A DNA stretch of 64,000 bases from Paracoccus sp. Z118 (GTDB lineage: Bacteria; Pseudomonadota; Alphaproteobacteria; Rhodobacterales; Rhodobacteraceae), in the NCBI RefSeq assembly GCF_019061185.1, contig NZ_JAHQZU010000002.1:124001-188000 (forward strand). The letters run 5' to 3'. The position numbers and the translations under genes are program-made. Under the pieces are notes generated by a model. It made no database searches, was not told where the DNA came from, and was given only the letters and a program-made list of their open reading frames with translations. Below are positions 56,108-64,000 of the stretch, one piece after another (the stretch's first letter is position 1; each line of letters starts with the position of its first letter).

Positions 56108-56139
56108 CGCGTCTTTGGTGCGTCAAATATCCCCGCCGG
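56108..56139 (-). repeat. Dispersed repeat, copy E (partial, inverted)
   Basis: On the minus strand CCGGCGGGGATATTTGACGC continues into ACCAAAGACGC, matching the tail of copy D (GGATATTT...CACCAAAGAC) without its GC hairpin. With copy D it makes a 200-base inverted arrangement. Confidence 0.6.
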
Positions 56140-56159
56140 AGGCATCGCCGGAACGGCGA

Positions 56160-56594
56160 TCAGATCTGTTCGCGCACCCAGCCGACCAGTTCGGCAGCGG
56201 GGCGCGCCCCGGCGAGGCGGGCGGTTTCCCGGCCGTCCTTGAAGAGGATGAAGGCAGGGATGCCGCGGATGTTCCAGCGGGTCGAGGCTTCGGGGCTGCG
56301 CTCGGTGTCGATCTTGGCCAGCCGCGCCTGGCCTTTCAGGAGGCTGGCCGCTTTTTCGAACTCGGGCGCCATCATCCGGCAGGGACCGCACCACGGGGCC
56401 CAGAAATCGACCAGCAGCGGGATCTGGTCGGCTCTCGCGGCCTTGGTGAGCGTGGCGAGGTCCACCTCGACGGGTTTGCCCGGCATCAGTGCGGACCCGC
56501 AGGTGCCGCATTTCGGCCCCTGCTCCAGGCGGTCGGCCGGAACGCGGTTGCCCTGTCCGCAGGACAGGCAGGTGAGGATGCGGGTGTCTGCCAC
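56160..56594 (-). CDS. trxC: Thioredoxin 2 (zinc-containing)
   Basis: A 144-residue cytoplasmic thioredoxin with an N-terminal zinc-binding extension: C9 and C12 (CLSC), C29 and C32 (CGTC). The redox site WCGPC has C69 and C72. I chose the GTG at 56594, which puts AGGGAAGA upstream and gives the usual TrxC length; the frame further upstream is not conserved. It lies 22 bases after the microprotein gene, so both may share a transcript. Confidence 0.93.
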   Translation of the reverse strand: MADTRILTCLSCGQGNRVPADRLEQGPKCGTCGSALMPGKPVEVDLATLTKAARADQIPLLVDFWAPWCGPCRMMAPEFEKAASLLKGQARLAKIDTERSPEASTRWNIRGIPAFILFKDGRETARLAGARPAAELVGWVREQI

Positions 56595-56616
56595 CGCCGT
56601 CTTCCCTGTCGAGCCG

Positions 56617-56694
56617 TCAGAATATGCCGAACACGTAGAGCAGGATGATGACGATGATCGGCACACCCAGCAGCCAGGCGATGATTCCCTTCAT
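56617..56694 (-). CDS. 25-residue hydrophobic membrane microprotein
   Basis: A short reading frame that begins MKGIIAWLLGVP and continues as an almost uninterrupted Ile/Leu/Val helix ending in FGIF. One membrane span covers nearly the whole protein, with a single Lys at position 2 favouring a cytoplasmic N-terminus. AAGGGA lies 7 bases before the ATG at 56694. It is positioned between gcvP and trxC and in the same orientation. I recall near-identical tiny proteins in other proteobacteria, but the function is unknown. Confidence 0.75.
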   Translation of the reverse strand: MKGIIAWLLGVPIIVIILLYVFGIF

Positions 56695-56761
56695 GGCGCA
56701 GTCCCTTTCTGTGATTGCGAAGGGCCAACGCTGCGGAATCTCACGGGTTCCCGCGCGGAAA

Positions 56762-56786
56762 GCCGGGCGCGGCGGACGCGCCCGGC
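56762..56786 (-). terminator. Hairpin after gcvP
   Basis: GCCGGGCGCG (56762-56771) pairs perfectly with CGCGCCCGGC (56777-56786), loop 5, with a short TTT after it on the minus strand. It lies 8 bases after the gcvP stop. Confidence 0.65.
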
Positions 56787-56793
56787 AGGCGCG

Positions 56794-59628
56794 TCACTCG
56801 GCCGCTTCGGCGTAGGCTTCCAGCGGCGGACAGGTGCAGATCAGGTTGCGGTCGCCATAGGCGTTGTCCACTCGCCCGACCGGCGGCCAGTATTTGTCCA
56901 CCCGGAACGCCCCCGGCGGGAAGCAGCCCTGTTCACGCGAATAGGCGCGGTCCCATTCGGCGACCAGATCCTCGACCGTGTGCGGGGCATGGCGCAGCGG
57001 GCTGTTCTCGGCGCTGATGCGGCCCTCGGCGACCTCGGTGATCTCGTCGCGGATCGCCAGCATGGCCGTGATGAAACGGTCGATCTCGGCCTTCGTCTCG
57101 GACTCGGTCGGCTCCACCATCAGCGTGCCCGCGACGGGCCAGCTCATCGTCGGCGCGTGGAAGCCGTTATCGACCAGCCGCTTGGCGATGTCGTCCACGG
57201 TGACGCCGTGTTCCGCGAAGGGACGGGTGTCCACAATGCACTCATGCGCGACGCGGCCGCGGTTGCCCATGAACAGGATCGGATAGGCCGAGGCCAGGCG
57301 CGAGGCGATGTAGTTCGCGTTCAGGATCGCGACGCGGGTCGCCTGCGTCAGCCCCTCGCCGCCCATCATGCGGATATAGGCCCAGGAGATCAGCAGGATC
57401 GAGGCCGAGCCCCACGGCGCGGCCGAGACCGCCCCCGCCCCGTCGCGCGGGTCGGCGGGCAGGTGCGGCGCCAGATGCGCCTTGACCCCGATCGGGCCCA
57501 TGCCGGGACCGCCGCCGCCATGCGGGATGGCGAAGGTCTTGTGCAGGTTCAGGTGGCTCACGTCGCCACCGATCTCGCCCGGCTTCACCAGCCCGACCAG
57601 CGCGTTCATGTTCGCGCCGTCGATATAGACCTGCCCGCCATGGTCATGCGTGATCCGGCAGACCTCGCGCACGGTATCCTCGAAGACGCCGTGCGTGGAG
57701 GGATAGGTGATCATCACCGCCGCCAGCTTGTCGCCGGCCTTGGCGGCCTTGTCGGCAAAATCCTCGAGGTCGATGTCGCCGTTCGGGGCCGATTTCACCA
57801 CCACGACCTTCATCCCGCACATCTGCGCGCTGGCCGGGTTGGTGCCGTGGGCCGAGACCGGGATCAGGCAGACGTCGCGATCCTCGCCGTTCGCCTTGTG
57901 ATAGGCGGCGATGGTCAGCAGCCCCGCATATTCCCCCTGCGCGCCCGAGTTGGGTTGCAGCGAGAAGGCGTCGTAGCCGGTGATCTCGCACAGCTTGTCG
58001 GTCAGGTCGGCGAAGATGTGGTGATAGCCTTCCGCCTGATTTTCCGGCGCGAAGGGGTGCAGAGCGGCGAACTCCGGCCACGAAACCGGCATCATCTCGG
58101 CCGCCGCGTTCAGCTTCATCGTGCAGGAGCCGAGCGGGATCATCGCCCGGTCGAGCGCGAGGTCGCGGTCCGACAGGCGGCGCATGTAGCGCATCATCTC
58201 GGATTCCGCCCGGTTCATGTGGAAGACCGGGTGGGTCATGTAGTCGCTTTCACGCAGCAGATCGTCGGGGATCGCGGGCGCGGTCGCGGGTTCCGCCGGT
58301 TCGGTGATGCCGAAGGCGTCCAGCACGCGGGCGATCACGCCTTCGTCGGTCGTCTCGTCCACGCTGATACCGACGCGGTCGCGGCCCACTTTCCGCAGGT
58401 TGATGCCCCGATGGCGGGCGGCGGCCATGATGCCCTGCTGACCGACGCCGACGCGCACGGTGATGGTGTCGAAGAACGCTTCCGGCTGCACGTCAGCCCC
58501 CGCCTCGCGCAGCGCGCGGGCAAGCGTTGCCGCGTGCAGATGCACCCGCTGGGCGATGGCGCGCAGGCCGACGGGGCCGTGGAACACGGCGTAGAAACCG
58601 GCCATCACCGCCAGCAGCGCCTGCGCGGTGCAGACGTTCGAGGTCGCCTTTTCGCGGCGGATATGCTGCTCGCGGGTCTGAAGCGCGAGACGATAGGCCT
58701 GCCGCCCCGCCGCGTCGATGGAAACGCCGACGATCCGGCCCGGCATCGCCCGCTTCATCTCGTCGCGGCAGGACATGAAGCCCGCATGCGGCCCGCCATA
58801 GCCCATCGGCACGCCGAAGCGCTGCGCGGACCCCACGCAGATATCGGCGCCCATCGCGCCCGGCTCCTTCAGCAGGCACAGCGCCAGCAGGTCCGTCGCC
58901 ACCACCGCGATCGCGCCGGCCGTGTGCAGCGCCTCGCATTCGGCGGTGAGGTCGCGGATGTGGCCGAAGGTGCCCGGATACTGGAAGATCGCGCCGAAGA
59001 CCGCGTTCGGGTCGCAATCCTCGGGGGCGCCCTTCACGATCTCGATCCCCAGCGGCTCGGCGCGGGTCTCGATCACGGAAATCGTCTGCGGGTGCAGGTT
59101 CTCGCTGACGAAGAACGCCTTGGCCTTGGACTTCGCCAGCCGCAGCGCCATCGCCATCCCTTCGGCCGCCGCCGTCGCCTCGTCCAGAAGCGAGGCGTTG
59201 GCGACCGGCAGGCCGGTCAGGTCCGACACCATCGTCTGGAAGTTCAGCAGCGCTTCCAGCCGCCCCTGCGCGATTTCCGGCTGGTAGGGAGTGTAGGCCG
59301 TATACCAGGCCGGGTTCTCGAAGATGTTGCGCTGGATCGCGGGCGGCGTGACGGTGCCGTAATAGCCCTGCCCGATCAGGCTGGTCATCACCTTGTTGCG
59401 GCTGCCCACCTCGCGCATCAGCGCCAGCATTTCATGCTCGGACAGCGCCGGCCAGGGCAGCGGCTTGTCCTGCCGGATGGAGCCGGGGACGGTCTGGTCG
59501 ATCAGCTCGTCAAGCGACGCGCAGCCGACGACCTTCAGCATCGCCTCCATCTCGGCCGGGGACGGGCCGATATGGCGGCGGTTGCCGAAATCGTCGGGGT
59601 TGTAGTCGGTGGGAATCCAGCAGGTCAT
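56794..59628 (-). CDS. gcvP: Glycine dehydrogenase (decarboxylating), P-protein
   Basis: A 944-residue single-chain P-protein of the glycine cleavage system. It decarboxylates glycine using pyridoxal phosphate and passes the aminomethyl group to the GcvH lipoyl arm. The N-terminal half begins with [15 protein letters not shown]; the C-terminal half carries [18 protein letters not shown], with the PLP-binding lysine about residue 690. The ATG at 59628 is clear. It is separated from gcvH by an unknown small gene. Confidence 0.99.
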   Translation of the reverse strand: MTCWIPTDYNPDDFGNRRHIGPSPAEMEAMLKVVGCASLDELIDQTVPGSIRQDKPLPWPALSEHEMLALMREVGSRNKVMTSLIGQGYYGTVTPPAIQRNIFENPAWYTAYTPYQPEIAQGRLEALLNFQTMVSDLTGLPVANASLLDEATAAAEGMAMALRLAKSKAKAFFVSENLHPQTISVIETRAEPLGIEIVKGAPEDCDPNAVFGAIFQYPGTFGHIRDLTAECEALHTAGAIAVVATDLLALCLLKEPGAMGADICVGSAQRFGVPMGYGGPHAGFMSCRDEMKRAMPGRIVGVSIDAAGRQAYRLALQTREQHIRREKATSNVCTAQALLAVMAGFYAVFHGPVGLRAIAQRVHLHAATLARALREAGADVQPEAFFDTITVRVGVGQQGIMAAARHRGINLRKVGRDRVGISVDETTDEGVIARVLDAFGITEPAEPATAPAIPDDLLRESDYMTHPVFHMNRAESEMMRYMRRLSDRDLALDRAMIPLGSCTMKLNAAAEMMPVSWPEFAALHPFAPENQAEGYHHIFADLTDKLCEITGYDAFSLQPNSGAQGEYAGLLTIAAYHKANGEDRDVCLIPVSAHGTNPASAQMCGMKVVVVKSAPNGDIDLEDFADKAAKAGDKLAAVMITYPSTHGVFEDTVREVCRITHDHGGQVYIDGANMNALVGLVKPGEIGGDVSHLNLHKTFAIPHGGGGPGMGPIGVKAHLAPHLPADPRDGAGAVSAAPWGSASILLISWAYIRMMGGEGLTQATRVAILNANYIASRLASAYPILFMGNRGRVAHECIVDTRPFAEHGVTVDDIAKRLVDNGFHAPTMSWPVAGTLMVEPTESETKAEIDRFITAMLAIRDEITEVAEGRISAENSPLRHAPHTVEDLVAEWDRAYSREQGCFPPGAFRVDKYWPPVGRVDNAYGDRNLICTCPPLEAYAEAAE

Positions 59629-59638
59629 GAAGATCTTC

Positions 59639-59977
59639 TCAGGGGTTGGCGTCGGCGACGCGCTCGCCCAGCACCAGCCGGATCGAGCCGTCAGGCCGCA
59701 CGTCGAGATTGGAAAAGCGGAAGACGCCTTCGATCCCCGCAGGGGCCAGCGTCACGGGATCGGCGTCCTTCTGCATGATGACGCGGTCGCCCGAACGCAG
59801 CCGCGCGACGTAGTCGTCATAGGCCGGGCCGTCCACCAGCACATCCCGCATCGGGTCGAGATAGTCGCCCGAGGCGAGGTTCCACCAGGTCGAATGCAGG
59901 ATCGGCAGCACCTGCCCGCCGGTCTCGGCGGTCCAGCGCGACGCGCTGCCCTCGGCGGGATCCAGCGGGCGTTCCAT
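59639..59977 (-). CDS. Hypothetical 112-residue protein inside the gcv operon
   Basis: I do not recognise this family. The protein is soluble, without signal peptide or cysteines, rich in Asp and Arg, with a segment [20 protein letters not shown] near residue 28 and a C-terminal [19 protein letters not shown] that looks like a beta-hairpin. The ATG at 59977 overlaps the gcvH stop as TGATG and its stop is 10 bases from gcvP, so it is translated within the glycine cleavage operon. The coupling suggests a glycine- or one-carbon-linked role. Confidence 0.8.
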   Translation of the reverse strand: MERPLDPAEGSASRWTAETGGQVLPILHSTWWNLASGDYLDPMRDVLVDGPAYDDYVARLRSGDRVIMQKDADPVTLAPAGIEGVFRFSNLDVRPDGSIRLVLGERVADANP

Positions 59978-60336
59978 CAGCCGATCAGCTCGTTATAGGC
60001 GGCCTCGTCCATGAAACCGTCGAGGCTGACGCCATCCGCCGGCTTGATGCGGAAGAACCACGCAGCCAGCGCGTCGTCGTTGACCCCGCCAGGCGCGTCG
60101 GCCAGCGCCGAGTTCACGGCGGTGATCGTCCCGGAAATCGGGGCGGTGATGTCGGACGCGGCCTTGACCGATTCGATCACGACGATCTCCTCGCCCGCCT
60201 CGACCTCGCGGCCTTCCTCGGGCAGTTCGATGAACACCACGTCGCCAAGCTGCTCGCTGGCGTGGCGGGTGATGCCGACGACGATCTCATCGCCCTCGGC
60301 GCGCAGCCATTCGTGGTCTTCGGTGTATTTCAGCAT
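59977..60336 (-). CDS. gcvH: Glycine cleavage system H protein
   Basis: A 119-residue lipoyl carrier. The lipoylated lysine is K58 in VVIESVKAASDI, and the N-terminal YTEDHEWLR segment is invariant in the family. It shuttles the aminomethyl group between GcvP, GcvT and Lpd. It lies 11 bases after gcvT and overlaps the following small gene by TGATG. Confidence 0.99.
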   Translation of the reverse strand: MLKYTEDHEWLRAEGDEIVVGITRHASEQLGDVVFIELPEEGREVEAGEEIVVIESVKAASDITAPISGTITAVNSALADAPGGVNDDALAAWFFRIKPADGVSLDGFMDEAAYNELIG

Positions 60337-60347
60337 GGGCCGGTCCT

Positions 60348-61457
60348 TCAGCGTTTGTAGGTGGGTTTGACGAAGGGGGTGGGCACGACCGTCACCGGCT
60401 GGCGGCGGCCGCGCTGCTCGGCGTGGATGGTGGCGCCGTCGGGAATGTCAGCGGGCAGGATCGCCATCGCCATCGGCCCGCCAAGCGAGGGACCGAAGCC
60501 GCCCGAGCTGACGGTGCCGATGGGCTCGCCGCCCGCCGCATCCGCGAACAGCACCACGCCCTCGCGGATCGGGGCGCGGCCCTCGGGGCGCAGTCCGCGG
60601 CGCGAGCGGGCGGCGTTGCCGAGTTCGGGCAGGATCACATCCGCGCCGGGGAACCCGCCCGCGCGCTCGCCGCCGGTGCGGCGGACCTTGGGGATGGACC
60701 AGCCGAGCCCGGCCTCTGCCGGGGTGGTGTCCGGGTCCATGTCGTGGCCATAAAGCGAGAGGCCGGCCTCCAGCCGCAGGCTGTCGCGGGCGCCGAGGCC
60801 GATGGGGGCGACCTCGTCCATCGCCAGCAGCCTCTCGGCCACCATGGGGGCCACGCGGGCAGGCATGGAAATCTCGAACCCGTCCTCGCCGGTATAGCCC
60901 GAGCGGGTGATCCAGAGGGTTTCGCCCTGAAACTCGACATCGCGGGCGTCCATGAAGCGCATCTCCGCCACTTCGGGCATCAGCCGGGCCAGCGCCGCCG
61001 CCGCTGCGGGGCCTTGCAGCGCCAGCAGCCCGCGGTCGGTGACTGGCTCGACGGTGATGCCCCGCGATTCGAGCTGGCGCAGATGGGCGAGGTCCTGCTC
61101 GGCGCAGGCGGCGTTGACGACCAGCAGCAGGTGGTCACCTTTATTGGCGATCATCAGGTCGTCGAGGATGCCGCCCCGTTCGTTGGTGAACATCCCGTAG
61201 CGCTGCCGCCCGGCGGGGATCCCGACCACGTCGGCAGGCACCAGCGTCTCCAGCGCCTCGGCCGCCCTCTCGCCGCGCAGGATGATCTGGCCCATGTGGC
61301 TGACGTCGAACAGCCCGGCTTTCGCGCGGGTGTGCAGGTGTTCGTTCAGAACCCCCATCGGATACTGGACCGGCATTTCCCAGCCGGCGAACGGCACCAG
61401 CTTGGCCCCCCGCACAACATGGAGGTCGTAAAGCGGTGTGCGGCGCAAATCGTTCAT
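60348..61457 (-). CDS. gcvT: Glycine cleavage system T protein (aminomethyltransferase)
   Basis: A 369-residue tetrahydrofolate-dependent aminomethyltransferase. The N-terminus LRRTPLYDLHVVRGAKLVPFAGWEMPVQY is conserved; I quote it in parts: RRTPLYDLH and VPFAGWEMPVQYP. SHMGQIILRG, GILDDLMI and the SGYTGEDGFEI folate-site motif follow. I chose the ATG at 61457, which has GGGGAT upstream and lies 40 bases downstream of the glycine riboswitch. It is the first gene of gcvTH-orf-gcvP. Confidence 0.97.
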   Translation of the reverse strand: MNDLRRTPLYDLHVVRGAKLVPFAGWEMPVQYPMGVLNEHLHTRAKAGLFDVSHMGQIILRGERAAEALETLVPADVVGIPAGRQRYGMFTNERGGILDDLMIANKGDHLLLVVNAACAEQDLAHLRQLESRGITVEPVTDRGLLALQGPAAAAALARLMPEVAEMRFMDARDVEFQGETLWITRSGYTGEDGFEISMPARVAPMVAERLLAMDEVAPIGLGARDSLRLEAGLSLYGHDMDPDTTPAEAGLGWSIPKVRRTGGERAGGFPGADVILPELGNAARSRRGLRPEGRAPIREGVVLFADAAGGEPIGTVSSGGFGPSLGGPMAMAILPADIPDGATIHAEQRGRRQPVTVVPTPFVKPTYKR

Positions 61458-61496
61458 CGAGCATCCCCAAATGCGGCCTTGCGCCGCGACCAAGAT

Positions 61497-61675
61497 GCCC
61501 CCTCTGTCCTTGCCCCGCCTTGCGACTTCGGGCGCCTGAGATCGTTATCCTTCGGCGGGCCACCCGAGGGCGGCCACTCTTCAGAGTGTCGTGCGGACCC
61601 GGTCCTTTTGCCTGAGAGTTTGCCGGGGCGGCTGCTCCTTCGGCCCTGGGAAAGCGCCAGCGTCTCCCGGTGTCC
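61497..61675 (-). ncRNA. Tandem glycine riboswitch upstream of gcvT
   Basis: Two glycine aptamers in series on the minus strand. Aptamer 1 contains GGGCCGAAGGAGCA and then AACTCTCAGGCAAAAGGACC, nearly the published consensus. Aptamer 2 (about 61590-61497) contains CCGCCGAAGGATAAC and ATCTCAGGC, and its outer stem closes as CTCTG with CAGAGG. Glycine binding typically turns gcv expression on. No gene overlaps it. Confidence 0.95.
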
Positions 61676-61825
61676 AAGAAGGTTGGTAGCCCGGCGATCC
61701 GGTTCTGGCAAGGGGCTTGAGCGGCGGGCCGGGCGGATGCGGAAGGGCCGCGCGGACGAATGCCGGCAGCATTGCGCGTAGCCGCCGGCCTCAGCGCGGC
61801 AGTGCAGCCCCGCAGGCGGCAGGCG

Positions 61826-62176
61826 TCACCAGAGCCAGCCGCTGAGCGTGCAGTCCGGGCGGTCGCCGGACACGAAGGTCCGGCCGTCATTCTCGAAATG
61901 GGCGGGCGGCAGGTCGCCGTTCAGGCCGAGGTCGTGGCGCAGATGCTCGGGGATCAGCCGGACCGACCGGCGCTCGGCCGCATGTTCCCGATGGTGGAGC
62001 CACCACAGGCGCAGCGAACGGCCATGCCGGGGCATGAAGACCTCGGCCTCGGTAATGACACCGACGGCGGTGCCGGGAACCGGCAGGATGCCGAGCGGGG
62101 GAACGGGCCGGGTCTCGGGATCGGCCCAGCCCCATTCGAGCCAGGCCGGGTGATGGCGAAATGCAAGCGTGCTCAT
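61826..62176 (-). CDS. Hypothetical 116-residue protein divergent from a LysR gene
   Basis: Not recognised. The protein is Trp-, His- and Arg-rich. The middle segment RRSVRLIPEHLRHDLGL faintly resembles the tail of DUF1127 proteins (leucine, then HDLGL in place of ADIGL), but the rest does not fit. There is no signal or membrane segment. It is transcribed away from the LysR gene with only about 100 bases between starts, so that regulator probably controls it. Confidence 0.7.
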   Translation of the reverse strand: MSTLAFRHHPAWLEWGWADPETRPVPPLGILPVPGTAVGVITEAEVFMPRHGRSLRLWWLHHREHAAERRSVRLIPEHLRHDLGLNGDLPPAHFENDGRTFVSGDRPDCTLSGWLW

Positions 62177-62279
62177 GGCGAATCGTCCTTCGGGCCATGC
62201 TTTGATGAATGGACCAAGGGTGCTACCATTCGGGCCTGCGATCCAACAAAGCCGCGGCATGGCGGCACAAGGTTGGCTT

Positions 62280-63173
62280 ATGCATCACCTCCCGCCCCTT
62301 TCGGCTGTCCGCGCCTTCGAGGCCGCCGCCCGGCACCTGTCCTTCACGGCCGCCGCGGGCGAGCTGGGCATGACACAGGCCGGGGTCAGCTATCAGATCC
62401 GCATCCTGGAAGAACGGCTGGGCGGGCGGCTGTTCCTGCGCAAGCCGCGCGGGCTGGAGCTGACGGCGCTCGGCCAGCGGCTTGCCCCCGCGACGCGCGA
62501 GGCGTTCGACATGCTTCGCAGCATCTATGCCCATGACGGCACCGGGCCGGAGACGCTGTCGATCAGCACCCTGCCGACCTTCGCGGGGAACTGGCTGTCG
62601 CAGCGGCTGGCGCATTTCCAGACGGCCAATCCGGGCCTTTCGGTGCGGCTGGACGCCTCGGACGCGCTGATCGATTTCGCCCGCGAGGATTTCGATCTCG
62701 CCATCCGCTACGGCATGGGCGACTGGCCGGGGCTGACCGCCCATCACCTCTTCGACGTGGATTTCACCCCGATGCTGTCGCCCGAACTGGCCCGGCGCCA
62801 CGGGCCGCTGACCGAACCGGCGCAGATCATGTCGCTGCACCGGCTCGCCCCCGCCGATCCGGCGTGGGACGTGTGGCTGGCCGCCGCCGGGTTGCCGCGC
62901 AGCGAAGCGCCGCCGGGCCCGGTCCTGCAACTCGGAACCCAGATCCACGAGGCGCGGGCCGCGGTCGCCGCCGAGGGGGTGGCGCTGCTGACCCCCCGTT
63001 TCTTCCGGTTCGAACTGGCGACGGGCGCGCTGGTGCAGCCGTTCCCGATCCTCGCCGCGAATGGCCGCGCCTACTGGCTGGTCTATCCGCCCGCCCGCCG
63101 CAATCTGCCGGCGATCCGCGCGTTCCGCCGCTTCCTTCAGGCCGAGATCGCGGCAGAGGCTGAGACGGCCTGA
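62280..63173 (+). CDS. GcvA-type LysR regulator
   Basis: A 297-residue LysR protein. The N-terminus LPPLSAVRAFEAAARHLSFT and AAGELGMTQAGVSYQIRILE, with the GcvA-like spacing of the helix-turn-helix (residues 5-65), followed by an effector domain (LSISTLPTFAGNWLSQRLAHF), place it in the GcvA subgroup. It lies about 800 bases from gcvT. Control of the gcv operon is possible by analogy with E. coli GcvA, but the nearest divergent gene is the unknown 116-aa protein. I chose the ATG at 62280, since the longer frame lacks family sequence. Confidence 0.92.
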   Translation: MHHLPPLSAVRAFEAAARHLSFTAAAGELGMTQAGVSYQIRILEERLGGRLFLRKPRGLELTALGQRLAPATREAFDMLRSIYAHDGTGPETLSISTLPTFAGNWLSQRLAHFQTANPGLSVRLDASDALIDFAREDFDLAIRYGMGDWPGLTAHHLFDVDFTPMLSPELARRHGPLTEPAQIMSLHRLAPADPAWDVWLAAAGLPRSEAPPGPVLQLGTQIHEARAAVAAEGVALLTPRFFRFELATGALVQPFPILAANGRAYWLVYPPARRNLPAIRAFRRFLQAEIAAEAETA

Positions 63174-63176
63174 ATC

Positions 63177-63509
63177 TCAGGCCGCCATCTTGCGGCATTC
63201 CTCGGCGCAGTGGCGGCAGGCGCGGACGCAATCCTCCATCCCTGCCATGCCCTCGCAGTCCTTCGCGCAGGCCTCGCAGATCTCGGCGCAGGCGCGGCAA
63301 CTGTGGCGGTGGAGGGGCGATCCGGTCAGCATGATATGGGCCGAGGCGCGGCACATTTCGGCGCAGGCGGCCATGATGCGGACGTGATCCGGCGCGACAT
63401 GCTCGCCCCCGGTTTCCACGCAATGGCCCATCAGCATGGAATGGCAGGTGACATAGCAGGCGAGGCAGGCGTCGATGCAGGCCTGCATGTCCGTCTGGAC
63501 GTGTTGCAT
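63177..63509 (-). CDS. Cys-rich four-helix protein, DUF326/Csp copper-storage type
   Basis: A 110-residue protein with a repeated C-x3-C and C-x2-C pattern along amphipathic helices: CIDACLACYVTC (residues 11-22), CAEMCRASAH, HSCRACAEICEACAKDC and CVRACRHCAEEC. This is the layout of the four-helix copper-storage proteins (Csp), in which cysteines and histidines line the core to bind Cu(I). No signal peptide is present, so it would be a cytoplasmic Csp3-like form. It stops 3 bases from the convergent LysR gene. Confidence 0.9.
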   Translation of the reverse strand: MQHVQTDMQACIDACLACYVTCHSMLMGHCVETGGEHVAPDHVRIMAACAEMCRASAHIMLTGSPLHRHSCRACAEICEACAKDCEGMAGMEDCVRACRHCAEECRKMAA

Positions 63510-63568
63510 TGCAGTCGCTCCGTTGATCGTGGCGTCGGCTCAACGGACATGGGCGGGCGGGGTTCCGT

Positions 63569-64000
63569 TCACCCCTCCTCGCCCGGCACCTCGACATCCT
63601 CGCGCAGGACCTCGCGCATCCAGAGCTTCTTGACCACGACCAGCCCGACCACCGCCAGCGGCGTGGCCACCAGCACGCCCAAGGGACCGAGCAGCGTGCC
63701 GAAGGCGAAGATGGCGAACAGCGTCAGGATCGGCGGCAGCTCCACCGAATACTGTTGGACCAGCGGCGTGATGACGATGGTTTCGATCTGCTGGACGACG
63801 AAGTAGAGCCCCGCCACCCAGAGCGCCGTGGCGGGGCTGTCGGCAAGGCCCACCACCACCGCCGGAACGGCCGCCGCCACCGGACCCACCAGCGGGACGA
63901 AGTCGAACAGACCGGCGATGAGACCCAGGACCAGCGCCCCCTGAACGCCCAGCAGCCACAGCCCGGCCGTGACGAGCGTGCCCACCATCGCCATCGCCAC
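63569..64000 (-). CDS. AI-2E/PerM family permease (partial, 5' end beyond window)
   Basis: The C-terminal 143 codons of an AI-2E family (DUF20) membrane protein. The motif GLIAGLFDFVPLVGPVAAAVPAVVVGL and the segment FVVQQIETIVITPLVQ are typical (quoted in parts of the two helices), with QQYSVELPPILTLFAIFAFG following. The tail is short and acidic. The family includes transporters and putative exporters; the substrate cannot be told. The gene runs off the right edge on its 5' side. Confidence 0.9.
   Translation of the reverse strand: MAMAMVGTLVTAGLWLLGVQGALVLGLIAGLFDFVPLVGPVAAAVPAVVVGLADSPATALWVAGLYFVVQQIETIVITPLVQQYSVELPPILTLFAIFAFGTLLGPLGVLVATPLAVVGLVVVKKLWMREVLREDVEVPGEEG

Noticed and set aside
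56098..59778. 1226-codon plus-strand open frame opposite gcvP
   Set aside because: It is antisense to a clear gcvP, has a low-complexity His/Arg/Ala composition and no family motif. It is a GC-rich shadow frame.

Overview
The window is about 64 kb of very GC-rich alphaproteobacterial chromosome. Gene content, gene order and protein sequences point to the Rhodobacteraceae (a Paracoccus- or Rhodobacter-like organism). The main reasons are an sdh operon next to ethylmalonyl-CoA pathway genes (mch, mcl2), an mdh-suc-lpd block, a dcw cell-wall and division cluster with a DUF2484-type protein after murC, and a DUF1127 gene followed by CCUCC-loop ('cuckoo'/CcsR-type) RNA hairpins. No phage, insertion sequence or CRISPR array is visible. 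Almost all of the window is core chromosome.

Layout. 1-4013 (minus): sdhCDA, two small lipoprotein genes, then sdhB, which runs off the left edge. 4214-6879 (minus): mesaconyl-CoA hydratase (mch), a DUF1737 protein, an NnrU-like membrane protein and malyl-CoA thioesterase (mcl2). 7054-17921 (plus): a DUF892 ferritin-like protein, mdh, sucC, sucD, sucA, sucB (two lipoyl domains), an unknown 86-aa protein, a MAPEG protein and lpd. 18172-19966 (plus): M23 peptidase and bactofilin. 20034-22961 (minus): DUF2189 membrane protein, coaD, a CBS-pair protein and a LysR regulator. 23069-27742 (plus): valine/3-hydroxyisobutyrate catabolism (mmsA, acyl-CoA dehydrogenase, 3-hydroxyisobutyryl-CoA hydrolase, mmsB). 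27885-54019 (minus): recN, bamD, lpxC and the dcw cluster. Read in transcription order the cluster is mraZ, rsmH, ftsL, ftsI, murE, murF, mraY, murD, ftsW, murG, murC, DUF2484, small membrane protein, murB, methyltransferase, ddl, ftsQ, ftsA, ftsZ; mrp lies just upstream of mraZ. 54330-55731 (plus): DUF1127 protein, an array of eight CCUCC-loop hairpins, and rlmJ. 55795-61457 (minus): tRNA-Ala(CGC), trxC, a 25-residue membrane microprotein and gcvTH-orf-gcvP behind a tandem glycine riboswitch. 61826-64000: an unknown 116-aa protein divergent from a GcvA-type LysR gene, a Cys-rich copper-type protein and a partial AI-2E family permease.

How it works together. The left third covers succinate oxidation, malate oxidation, the 2-oxoglutarate dehydrogenase complex, succinyl-CoA ligase and two steps of C2 assimilation. 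The sdh and suc operons share an unusual control signature: two GTGATCAC palindromes exactly 21 bp apart upstream of each. The middle third makes lipid II and the divisome. Many consecutive genes there overlap by 4 bases, which suggests strong translational coupling. A perfect DnaA box lies upstream of ftsZ and MraZ-box-like 10-bp repeats lie upstream of mraZ. The right third holds the best candidate for an unusual regulatory system: the DUF1127 gene with eight tandem hairpins whose loops are complementary to Shine-Dalgarno sequences. Four such RNAs (CcsR1-4) are described in Rhodobacter sphaeroides.
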